Source: Arthrobacter koreensis
Lineage (GTDB): Bacteria; Actinomycetota; Actinomycetes; Actinomycetales; Micrococcaceae
Direction of reading: 5' to 3'
Length of the DNA stretch: 64,000 nucleotides
Assembly (NCBI RefSeq): GCF_009193255.1
Contig: NZ_WACG01000001.1
Coordinates: forward strand, 496,001 to 560,000
Shown: positions 55,393-63,187 of the stretch, one piece after another
How the letters are laid out: each line of letters starts with the position of its first letter
How positions within the stretch are numbered: position 1 is the stretch's first letter
Position numbers and translations under genes: made by a program
Notes under the pieces: model-generated
Seen by the model: only the letters and a program-made list of their open reading frames with translations
Databases searched by the model: none
Told to the model about the DNA's origin: nothing

Positions 55393-55959
55393 TCAGGCGT
55401 GCTGCCCGGCGTGCTGCCCTTCGGAGATCTCTTCGACCACCTTGGCGTTGAATGCCTCAAGGTCGTCGGGCGTGCGGCTGGTAACCAGTCCCTGGTCCAC
55501 CACTACCTCTTCGTCACTCCAGTTGGCACCCGCGTTGCGCAGGTCGGTGGCGAGGGTGTGGAAGGACGTCAGGTCCCGGCCCTTAACTACCTCGGCGTCG
55601 ATCAGGAGCCACGGTCCGTGGCAGATCGCTGCTACAGGCTTGCCTGCTTCGAAGAAGTCCCGGGCAAAACGCTGGGCGTCCTTGTTCACGCGCAGGTAGT
55701 CGGCGTTGACAACACCGCCGGGCAGGACCAGCGCATCGAAGTCCGACGCCTTGGCATCCGCCACATCCAGGTCCACGGAGAAGGTGTCGCCCTTGTCCAA
55801 ACCGTTGAAGCCCTGGATGCTCCCGCTGGACGGCGAAACCAGGACCGGCGATCCGCCGGCTTCCTTTACGGCTTCCCAGGGGCTGGTGAGTTCGACCTGC
55901 TCTACGCCGTCCGTGAGCAGGAAAGCAACCTTCTTGCCGGAAATATCATGTGCTGACAT
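55393..55959 (-). CDS. DJ-1/PfpI family protein
   Basis: PfpI/YhbO-like protein of 188 aa. Cys113-His114 in AAICHGPWLLI and Glu20 in DGVEQVELTSP form the family's active site, associated with protease-like or deglycase activity in stress protection. A strong GGAGGAAAA precedes the ATG. The C-terminal AGQHAGQHA is a duplicated tail. Neighbours do not suggest a pathway. Confidence 0.92.
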   Translation of the reverse strand: MSAHDISGKKVAFLLTDGVEQVELTSPWEAVKEAGGSPVLVSPSSGSIQGFNGLDKGDTFSVDLDVADAKASDFDALVLPGGVVNADYLRVNKDAQRFARDFFEAGKPVAAICHGPWLLIDAEVVKGRDLTSFHTLATDLRNAGANWSDEEVVVDQGLVTSRTPDDLEAFNAKVVEEISEGQHAGQHA

Positions 55960-56050
55960 TTTTCCTCCGTTCGTGGTCTGGCGGCCCGGTCTGGGCCGCC
56001 TCTGCCCTCTACCCTAGGAAACAACGGCAAAGATAAGCAAGCTGATCTTT

Positions 56051-57889
56051 CTACAGACCTCCGGCTACGGCTGCCGCCGCCCGCAGCCAGGCGCGCTGGG
56101 TGGCGGGCCGGAGGGAGGCGTAGCGGATCTGCCCCTTGACCAGCGCCGGGTCATACGGAATTGTTACCGCGGCCCGCGCCAGCACTTTGAAGGCCTCAGC
56201 CACCCTCCGTGCCTGCGCTTCGGTGCCGTTGCGGTCAGCCTGGGAAACAATAACGACGGCGCCGCGCGCCAGCTCCGCGTACTTTCCGCCTCGTTCCTGC
56301 AGCGCTTCAAGCAGCAGCGCGCCTGCCTCGGCATGTTCCTCGACCGTGGTGGTGGCGATGACCAGCTGGTCGGTGTGGTCGATCATGCGCAGCCACCGCT
56401 CGGCGCTTTCGTCATTGCCGGAATCCACCACATTCAGGCGGAAGTATTTGGATGCCACAGAGTGCAGCGCGTCGAAGTCAGCCTTGGTGACCTTCTGTTC
56501 CGAGGCCAGGACATTCGGGTTGGAACGCAGTACGTCGTACTTGTCATCCGTCTGGTGATGGACGAACTTGGCCAGCATGGCCGACTGGGCTGCCGGGGAC
56601 TGCAGCAGCCCGGTTTCCGGAAGCAGGTCCATGACCGTGGCATCGTGCTGGGCCTGCTCGGTCCGCCAGCCGAGGGTACCTCGGGTCTCATTGTTGTCCC
56701 AGGCCAGGACGGGACCTCCGCCGTTGCGGGCAAAGATGGCCGCGAGCATCACCGTGGTGGGGGTCTTGTTCGCGCCGCCCTTGCCGTTCACCACGGAGAT
56801 GGTCCGCGGGCCGGGCCAGTGCTGGCTCACGATCCGGGTGTCCCGGCGTTCCTCGAGCTCCCGCGCGGACGGCGCTATCCGGATGCCCAGGGACGCCAGG
56901 AAACCGCGGAACCCGCGGGCAGCCGGGATCTTGGCAGTCTGCGTGTCGAGGAACGTTGCCCGGCGCACGTCGTTGGGCTCGCCGCGCACCGCGGCCCGGG
57001 TGCGTTCACGCAGATCGACCGGCATGTGGGCTGGTTCCAGCGGGAGGCCGGCGGGAGGGCCAGCCGGGGTTTCAGCGGCTTCGCGGTCGGTGATTTCCAT
57101 CTCCTGCTGTGGGCCGGCAGGCGGTGCTGCCGGAAGTTCGGGAAGTGCGACGGCGAGCGGCTGGCCATCGGCGCCCCCGCCCGGCTCAGGGAGAGGCTCA
57201 GGGGCCGGGTGGACCCCATGCTCCGGCGCGGCCGCAGGCGCTGCGTGGACGGTGTTCGCGGGTGCGGAGACCGGCTCGGTTTCGGATTCGGGTTCGCGGG
57301 CGGGCCCGGAGTCGGAGGCAGGCTCAGCTTCGGGAGCTGACTCAACTTCAGGAGCATGTTCAGGTTCGTCATCAGCAGCGCGTTCGAAATCGCGTTCCGT
57401 TTCCGGTCCGGGCGCCGTATTCCGCCCCGGCACCGCATCAGGTTCCGTCAGAGCTTCCGGCTCCTGCACCGCACCCGGTTCCGTCAAAGCATCCGGTTCT
57501 GTCAGGGGCTCCGGCCTGTCTGCCGCCTCGTCTGCCACCGGCGCAGGAACCGGCTCTCCGCCGTCGTTCCCTTCATCCGGGGCAGACTCTTCGAGCACCG
57601 CCCCTGGAGCGGGAGCCGGTGAAGACCCACTCGCGGACTCGGACGCCTCCCCTGCCGGAACACTCCCCCAGGAACGCAGTTCGGCACGGGCACGGCGTCG
57701 GGACGGAAGGGTGTCATTCTGCTCCCCTGCCGCCTGGCCGGAGTTGCCCGGCTCCCGGACCCCGCCAGTCTGGCTGGTGCTCCGTTCGGCACCGTCCGGA
57801 GCGCCGGACAGATCACGGTTTTGCGCTGCTCGCCGGGCGCGCCTGGTCGGCAATGCCTGATCGTTGGCGGCAGGGTTGTTCTCTGTCAT
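56051..57889 (-). CDS. ParA/MinD-like ATPase with long disordered N-terminus
   Basis: Protein of 612 aa. Residues 1-290 are Pro/Glu/Ala-rich with repeated LTEPDA-like units (about 128-153) and no predicted fold. A MinD/ParA ATPase occupies about 360-610, with the deviant Walker A KGGANKT (370-376), LAWDNNETRGTLG and NVVDSGND. No ParB or septum gene is next to it. The architecture resembles actinobacterial MinD-like proteins and EspI-type ATPases of secretion loci. Function is open. Confidence 0.82.
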   Translation of the reverse strand: MTENNPAANDQALPTRRARRAAQNRDLSGAPDGAERSTSQTGGVREPGNSGQAAGEQNDTLPSRRRARAELRSWGSVPAGEASESASGSSPAPAPGAVLEESAPDEGNDGGEPVPAPVADEAADRPEPLTEPDALTEPGAVQEPEALTEPDAVPGRNTAPGPETERDFERAADDEPEHAPEVESAPEAEPASDSGPAREPESETEPVSAPANTVHAAPAAAPEHGVHPAPEPLPEPGGGADGQPLAVALPELPAAPPAGPQQEMEITDREAAETPAGPPAGLPLEPAHMPVDLRERTRAAVRGEPNDVRRATFLDTQTAKIPAARGFRGFLASLGIRIAPSARELEERRDTRIVSQHWPGPRTISVVNGKGGANKTPTTVMLAAIFARNGGGPVLAWDNNETRGTLGWRTEQAQHDATVMDLLPETGLLQSPAAQSAMLAKFVHHQTDDKYDVLRSNPNVLASEQKVTKADFDALHSVASKYFRLNVVDSGNDESAERWLRMIDHTDQLVIATTTVEEHAEAGALLLEALQERGGKYAELARGAVVIVSQADRNGTEAQARRVAEAFKVLARAAVTIPYDPALVKGQIRYASLRPATQRAWLRAAAAVAGGL

Positions 57890-58027
57890 GGGGTCTGCAT
57901 CTTTCGTTCCGTGCTCGGGCGATTGACTTAGGACGGGGCTCTCCCTGTGATCCTACAAGCCGCCCCCGTTCGGCCCCCGCGGAGGACCGCGTGTCACAAC
58001 CACTTTCCAAAGTGTCCGGGAAAGCAG

Positions 58028-58062
58028 AAAACCCCCGGAATCTCGTGGATCCCGGGGGTTTT
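58028..58062 (-). terminator. terminator of the tRNA-Thr/tRNA-Met unit
   Basis: An 11-bp stem (AAAACCCCCGG with CCGGGGGTTTT) and 13-base loop, ending in T-run on both strands, begins 7 nt behind tRNA-Met. Confidence 0.85.
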
Positions 58063-58068
58063 ACTCTG

Positions 58069-58142
58069 TAGCGGTGGGGAGGCTCGATCTCCCGACCTCA
58101 CGATTATGAGTCGTGCGCTCTAACCAACTGAGCTACACCGCC
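58069..58142 (-). tRNA. tRNA-Met (elongator, anticodon CAT)
   Basis: Complete 74-nt cloverleaf: acceptor GGCGGTG with CACCGCT, D-arm, anticodon loop CTCATAA, and GAGATCGAGCCTC T-arm. G1-T72 pairing, rather than the mispaired initiator end, indicates the elongator or an Ile2 candidate; CAT can be lysidine-modified, so elongator is the simplest call. Confidence 0.85.
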
Positions 58143-58215
58143 ATAAATGAGTCAAGCCCGCGTGCTTCGCCCCATGTTGGACAACAGGCTTACAAACGCG
58201 GACCCTCCCATTGAG

Positions 58216-58287
58216 AGCCCCGACCGGGAATCGATCCCGGGACCTCCATCTTACCAAGATGGCGCTCTACCACTGAGCTATCGGGGC
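58216..58287 (-). tRNA. tRNA-Thr (anticodon GGT)
   Basis: Complete 72-nt cloverleaf: GCCCCGA acceptor with TCGGGGC, anticodon loop TTGGTAA, and CGGGATCGATTCCCG T-arm. It lies 73 nt upstream of tRNA-Met on the same strand. Confidence 0.95.
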
Positions 58288-58521
58288 ATCGCCCCTTACC
58301 GGGGCAACGACATAAGACTCTACCAGTACTTTCTCCGCATCACGAAATCGATTCGGGCCAAACCCCGCTTCTGTGACCGAAGACACTTTCGCTGCACGTC
58401 AGCGGCCTGTCACGCGTTCGATGGACGGTGCCAGGGACTTAGACTTAGGCCAGGAAACAACTGGGTTTCCGCACCGCCGCTGCCTCCCCGCCGGCAGGAT
58501 GATTCTTACAGGAGTGCGCGG

Positions 58522-59901
58522 ATGCCAAGGCACATGGGTCCAGGAACAGTAGTGGGCGGCAGGTACCGCCTGCAGGAGAGAATCGGCGCTGGTTCCATGG
58601 GTGCAGTGCACCGGGCGGTCGACGAGCTTCTGGGCCGCGATGTCGCCGTGAAACTCATCGCTTCCCGCGCCCGGACGGACGAGGAACGCCGCCGGGACGA
58701 AGCCGAGGCCAAGGTACTTTCGCAGCTGAACCACCACAGCCTGATCACATTGTTCGACGCCGGCACTGAGGTTTCGCCGTCGGGCACCTCGATTGTGTGG
58801 CTGGCTATGGAACTCGTCCAGGGCCCTGACCTCAGCCGCCGCCTTGCGGGCGGCAAGCTGCCGGCAAGGCAGGTCTCACTGCTCGGTTACGACGTCGCGA
58901 TCGGCTTGGACTACATCCACCGGGCCGGCATCATCCACCGCGACATTAAGCCCGCCAACATCCTTCTCTTCGACTACCGGGAAGACGAATCCCGGCTGCG
59001 GGCCAAACTGACCGATTTCGGTGTGGCGCAGATGGCCGGAGACCCAATGCCCCAGGCCGACGAGTTCACGGGCACGGCTGGGTTCATGAGCCCCGAGCAG
59101 GTCCGCTCAGAACCCGCCGGGCCGCACAGCGACGTGTATTCGCTGGGCCTGGTGCTGCTGCGCTGCCTGACCGGTGAACGGGCTTTCCCGGGCATGGCCG
59201 TTGAAAGCGCCCTGGCCCGCCTGTTCCGCGGGCCGGTGATCCCGGATTCGCTGGGCCCCGGATGGAGCGCTGTCCTGGCGGCGATGACGGCGCCGGACGT
59301 GGATGAGCGCCCCTCCGCGCACGAAGTATCCGAAGCCATGATGGAACTTGCCACGGCCGGCCGCGGCCGGCGCAGCACTGCGGCAGACCCTGAGCGGATC
59401 CGTGCTGCGGAAGAACTCGGCGCGGAGTCGGAAGACGGACCCGATCCGCTGCTTGACCGCATTACCGCCGTTACCGCCCGGGTGCTGGACGTTCCGGTAG
59501 CAGCCGTCTCGATTGTGGGCGGGGACCGGGTGTGGACGGTATCCGGAAGCGGAACTCAACGCGGTTCGGCTGATTCGGCGAAGTCCCTCTGCCCGGCGAC
59601 GGTGCGCGAAGACGCGCCCTTCATCATTGATGATGTCCAGAAGGATCCGCGCACCTCGGATGACCCGCTGGTTGCGGCCTCACCCGGGTTCGGTTTCTAC
59701 GCCGGCGTACCGCTGCGCAATGCGGAGGGCCTCGCGCTGGGAACTTTGTGCGTCATGGACCGGGACGCACGGAGCCTCACCGGAGAGCAGGAGAGCACCC
59801 TGCGGGACCTGGCGGCCATCGCCTCGGACGTGCTGCAGCTCCGGCAGGAGGTCCGGGAGGCCCAGGATGCCCTGAACCGGGATCCGGCTGTGGCAGACTG
59901 A
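58522..59901 (+). CDS. Ser/Thr protein kinase with C-terminal GAF domain
   Basis: Soluble protein of 459 aa. The Hanks kinase domain (about 10-280) has G-loop GAGSMG (22-27), Lys44 (VAVKLIA), catalytic HRDIKPAN (139-146) and DFG (165-167). A GAF domain follows (about 315-440; TARVLDVPVAAVSIVGGDRVWTVSG). There is no transmembrane or PASTA segment. AGGAG lies 7 nt before the ATG. A kinase that may sense a small ligand through GAF; target unknown. Confidence 0.88.
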   Translation: MPRHMGPGTVVGGRYRLQERIGAGSMGAVHRAVDELLGRDVAVKLIASRARTDEERRRDEAEAKVLSQLNHHSLITLFDAGTEVSPSGTSIVWLAMELVQGPDLSRRLAGGKLPARQVSLLGYDVAIGLDYIHRAGIIHRDIKPANILLFDYREDESRLRAKLTDFGVAQMAGDPMPQADEFTGTAGFMSPEQVRSEPAGPHSDVYSLGLVLLRCLTGERAFPGMAVESALARLFRGPVIPDSLGPGWSAVLAAMTAPDVDERPSAHEVSEAMMELATAGRGRRSTAADPERIRAAEELGAESEDGPDPLLDRITAVTARVLDVPVAAVSIVGGDRVWTVSGSGTQRGSADSAKSLCPATVREDAPFIIDDVQKDPRTSDDPLVAASPGFGFYAGVPLRNAEGLALGTLCVMDRDARSLTGEQESTLRDLAAIASDVLQLRQEVREAQDALNRDPAVAD

Positions 59902-59977
59902 CAGGCTACATCCCAAGAAGGGACCCGACTGCCCCGGGAGGCACCCCATCGACCAAGGCGCCAACCCTGTTGTTCCC

Positions 59978-60232
59978 ATGTATTGGGAGTTCATGGTCCC
60001 AGCCGCAGGCATCATCATGCTGCTCCTGGCCGTCACCGCCGTCATTTCCTTGTCCCGGCAGAAGAACCTCGCACCGGGCATACGGTTCCTGTGCCTGCTG
60101 GGCATCCTTGGCTTCCCTGTCCTGGGACCCGCCGTCTGGTTCTTCCACCGGTTCCGCGGTCGCCGCGCCCGCCCCCTGGACGCGTCTGAATCAGCGGGCA
60201 TTGCCTCAAGCCGCACAGCCAATCGCCGTTAA
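59978..60232 (+). CDS. small membrane protein with PLDc_N-like helix pair
   Basis: Protein of 84 aa with two hydrophobic helices (about 8-26 and 37-56). RFLCLLGILGFPVLGPAVWFF followed by basic RFRGRRARP resembles the PLDc_N domain of small actinobacterial membrane proteins. The ATG at 59978 has no close Shine-Dalgarno; GGGAGG lies about 36 nt upstream. It follows the kinase gene after 76 nt. Function unknown. Confidence 0.65.
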   Translation: MYWEFMVPAAGIIMLLLAVTAVISLSRQKNLAPGIRFLCLLGILGFPVLGPAVWFFHRFRGRRARPLDASESAGIASSRTANRR

Positions 60233-60241
60233 ACGCAGGAA

Positions 60242-60261
60242 GGGCGCCCCGAAGGACGCCC
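60242..60261 (-). terminator. terminator downstream of the DEAD-box helicase gene
   Basis: 8-bp stem with a TTCG tetraloop (one G-T pair) about 17 nt beyond the helicase stop, followed by TTCCTGCGTTT. UUCG-closed stem supports termination. Confidence 0.65.
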
Positions 60262-60277
60262 AGCCTGCTGCTAACTC

Positions 60278-62179
60278 CTAGTCGCGGAAACGCGGCTTGC
60301 GGGCACCGGCACCGGCCGGCTTGCCGAAGCTGCGGTCGCCGTCGAACTTCTTCTTGTACGGGCGGTCCGAGCCGCGGTCACCGAAGGACCGCTCGCCGTC
60401 GCGCTTCTTGAAGTCCTTCTTGAAGCCGCGGTCGGCGCGGTCGTAGGAGCCGCCTTCACGGGCCGGACGGCGTCCCTTGTCCAGTTCCAGGTGGATCAGT
60501 TCGCCACCGATCCGGGTGCGGGACAGTGCACGCAGCTGGTCCTTGGACAGGTCCGCGGGAAGTTCCACGAGGGTGTGGTCCGAGCGGATATCAATACCGC
60601 CGATCTGCGAGGAGGACAGGCCGCCCTCGTTCGCGATGGCACCAACGATCGAGCCCGGCATAACGCGCTGGCGGCGGCCGACGGCTATGCGGTACGTTGC
60701 GTTGCCTTCGGTCAGCGGGCGCGTCGGGCCGCGTGAGCCGAAGCCGTCGTTGCGGCCTTCGGCACGCTCGCGCTGGCGGGCCGGTGCCTGCGGGATTTCT
60801 TCCATCAGCAGCGGGCGTCCACCCTGGGCCATGACGGCCAGCGCGGCGGCGATTTCCTCGGCGGGAACGTCATTCTCGGCGATGTACTTGGTGACCAGCT
60901 CACGGAAGACGGAGAGGTCTTCGGAGTTGCGGGTCTCGGTGATGCGCTCGGAGAACTTGGCCAGGCGCTTGGCGTTGACAACGTCAACACCGGGCAGCTG
61001 CATGTGCTCAACGGGCTGGCGCGTTGCCTTCTCGATGGCGCGCAGCAGGTACTTCTCGCGCGGGGTCATGAACAGGATCGCGTCGCCCGTGCGGCCTGCG
61101 CGGCCGGTACGGCCGATGCGGTGCACGTAGGACTCGGTGTCATGCGGGATGTCGTAGTTGAAGACGTGGCTGATGCGCTCAACATCCAGGCCGCGTGCTG
61201 CGACGTCGGTGGCAACGAGGATGTCAATCTTGCCCTCGCGAAGCGCCTCGACGGTGCGCTCACGCTGCTGCTGCGGAATGTCGCCGTTGATCGCTGCTGC
61301 CTTGTAGCCGCGGGACTTCAGCTTGTCCGCCAGGTCCTCGGTGGCCATCTTGGTGCGCACGAAGGCGATGACGCCGTCGAAGTCTTCGGTCTCGAGGATG
61401 CGGGACATTGCGTCGAGCTTGTGCGGACCCATGACCTGCACGTAGCGCTGGCGGGTGTTGGCGCCGGTGGTGGTCTTGGACTTGACGGTGATTTCTGCCG
61501 GATCGTTCAGGTACTTCTTGGCGATCTTGCGGATGGCACCGGGCATGGTGGCGGAGAAGAGGGCAACCTGCTTCTCATCCGGGGTGCTGGAGAGGATCTG
61601 CTCAACGTCTTCGGCGAAGCCCATGCGCAGCATTTCGTCGGCTTCGTCCAGGACGAGGTACTGCAGGTTGGACAGGTCCAGCGAACCCTTGGAGATGTGG
61701 TCGATGACGCGGCCCGGCGTTCCAACAACAACCTGCGCACCGCGGCGGAGGCCGGCGAGCTGGGGGCCGTAGGGGGAACCGCCGTAGACGGGCAGCACGG
61801 TGAAGTCATCCATGTGCACGGCGTAGGAGGTGAAGGCCTCGGCTACCTGCAGGGCGAGTTCACGGGTCGGAGCCAGCACCAGGATCTGGGTGTCCTTGGT
61901 GGGTCCGTTGACCTCGGCCAGCTCCGCCATGCGGGACAGGGCGGGGACAGCGAAGGCGGCGGTCTTGCCGGTGCCGGTCTGGGCCAGGCCTACGACGTCG
62001 CGGCCTTCAAGCAGGACGGGGATGGTGGCAGCCTGGATAGGCGAAGGGTTCTTGTAGCCGACGTCGGTCAGCGCGGCGAGGATGCGGGCATCCAGGTTGA
62101 AATCGGAGAACAGGACCTCAGCTTCTACAGCTTCTGCGGCAGTGTTTTCTTCGACAATTTCTTGGGTGTTCTCAGGCAA
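60278..62179 (-). CDS. DEAD-box ATP-dependent RNA helicase
   Basis: RNA helicase of 633 aa of the DeaD/CsdA type. Q-motif and AQTGTGKT (about 66-73), VLDEADEML (about 175), FSATMPG, and C-terminal HRIGRTGRAGRTG are present. A DbpA-like RNA-binding domain (about 480-555; GRRQRVMPGSIVGAIANEGG) and a basic KKRDGERSFGDRG-rich tail follow. TTG 62179 has GAGGAA upstream. Roles in ribosome assembly and cold growth are typical. Its 5' leader may be long. Confidence 0.95.
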   Translation of the reverse strand: MPENTQEIVEENTAAEAVEAEVLFSDFNLDARILAALTDVGYKNPSPIQAATIPVLLEGRDVVGLAQTGTGKTAAFAVPALSRMAELAEVNGPTKDTQILVLAPTRELALQVAEAFTSYAVHMDDFTVLPVYGGSPYGPQLAGLRRGAQVVVGTPGRVIDHISKGSLDLSNLQYLVLDEADEMLRMGFAEDVEQILSSTPDEKQVALFSATMPGAIRKIAKKYLNDPAEITVKSKTTTGANTRQRYVQVMGPHKLDAMSRILETEDFDGVIAFVRTKMATEDLADKLKSRGYKAAAINGDIPQQQRERTVEALREGKIDILVATDVAARGLDVERISHVFNYDIPHDTESYVHRIGRTGRAGRTGDAILFMTPREKYLLRAIEKATRQPVEHMQLPGVDVVNAKRLAKFSERITETRNSEDLSVFRELVTKYIAENDVPAEEIAAALAVMAQGGRPLLMEEIPQAPARQRERAEGRNDGFGSRGPTRPLTEGNATYRIAVGRRQRVMPGSIVGAIANEGGLSSSQIGGIDIRSDHTLVELPADLSKDQLRALSRTRIGGELIHLELDKGRRPAREGGSYDRADRGFKKDFKKRDGERSFGDRGSDRPYKKKFDGDRSFGKPAGAGARKPRFRD

Positions 62180-62511
62180 GGGTATTCCTCATCAGTGGGG
62201 CCGGGCAGCCGGTTCGAGCGGCTGCGAGTACATAAGTCCGGGCACTGTTGCAATCCCAGGCAGGACTCTCCGTCACAGCTGTGGGCCAGTATCACTGGGT
62301 TGCGACCGCGGCTCGGTGTGACGATTTCTTTGCCGGCGCTCCCAGGAGATGAATCTGCCCGCATGTTTCATGCGGGCCCCAACACAACGTACCTGCAATG
62401 GACTCTCAGTCCGCAGGGAAATCAGGGAATACCGGAGTGGGGGATTCCTCAAGTGTACGGCATGGGAGCCGCTTACCCACCCCGTAACGCCGTGAGGTCC
62501 GGCACAGTGCC
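62180..62511. other. intergenic region before the helicase gene
   Basis: About 330 bases between helicase and MOSC genes, both minus strand. No gene recognised. If the helicase promoter lies near the MOSC stop, this would be a long 5' untranslated leader, as in some cold-shock helicase mRNAs. I see no clear terminator or riboswitch. Confidence 0.5.
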
Positions 62512-63177
62512 CTAGACTGCGCCTGCCGGCGCTTCCTGCGCGGCCGGCTTGCGGCGCAGCACCTTGCGGATCTCCGGGGACAAGTACGTTCCCGCTTCCC
62601 CGGCCTCCGACAAGCGGTAATGCTGTTCCGGCGAGAGCCCCTGGAACACGTCCGCCACGGTCACGCCGTGATCCGGACGGGAGATAACTTCTACGCTGTC
62701 TCCGGACTGGATCGAGCCGCGGGAAACAACGCGCAGGTAGGTTCCCAGCCGTCCCGCGGCGGCGAACCGTGCCACCCACCGTGGCTGGCCCATGTACTGG
62801 GCGAAGTTGCGGCAGGGGGTGCGCGGGCAGGTCACTTCCAGCACCACGTCCGTGCCGATCCGCCACTGCTCCCCTACCACTGCATGGGACGCGTCAATCC
62901 CTGATACTCGGAGGTTTTCGCCGAAACGGCCAGGCGGCACGGACTCGCCGAGTTCGGCAGCCCACCAGTCCGCGTCCTCCTGCGAGTAGGCATACACGGC
63001 CTTGGACTCACCGCCGTGGTGCCTGCGGTCGGCCTGCACGTCACCGGTCAGGCCCAGGGCATAGACCTTGACCGGACCCTCGACGGCACGCTTGTCGATC
63101 GCGCTGACGCCAACCGCATCGGAAGTGGGCCGCAGGGCGTGCACGCGGCAGATGGCCAGGAGGGATCCGGAAGTCAT
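62512..63177 (-). CDS. MOSC domain protein
   Basis: Protein of 221 aa with a MOSC core (about 30-165): DVQADRRHHGGESKAVYAYS and the conserved Cys in VTCPRTPCRNFA. The C-terminal YiiM-like part (PEQHYRLSEAGEAGTYLSPE) follows. MOSC proteins carry sulfur or act as molybdenum-cofactor-dependent reductase partners; substrate unknown. A TAGACT box 7 nt before the ATG overlaps the stop of the upstream gene, suggesting a leaderless transcript. Confidence 0.88.
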   Translation of the reverse strand: MTSGSLLAICRVHALRPTSDAVGVSAIDKRAVEGPVKVYALGLTGDVQADRRHHGGESKAVYAYSQEDADWWAAELGESVPPGRFGENLRVSGIDASHAVVGEQWRIGTDVVLEVTCPRTPCRNFAQYMGQPRWVARFAAAGRLGTYLRVVSRGSIQSGDSVEVISRPDHGVTVADVFQGLSPEQHYRLSEAGEAGTYLSPEIRKVLRRKPAAQEAPAGAV

Positions 63178-63187
63178 GGGCAACAGT

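Noticed and set aside
57420-57540. Low-complexity repeats as a CRISPR array
   Set aside because: The repeats are coding (LTEPDA units), imperfect and without spacers.
58147-58521. Upstream extension of the Ser/Thr kinase frame
   Set aside because: It would cross the tRNA-Thr gene in antisense; ATG 58522 has AGGAG and starts the conserved kinase domain.
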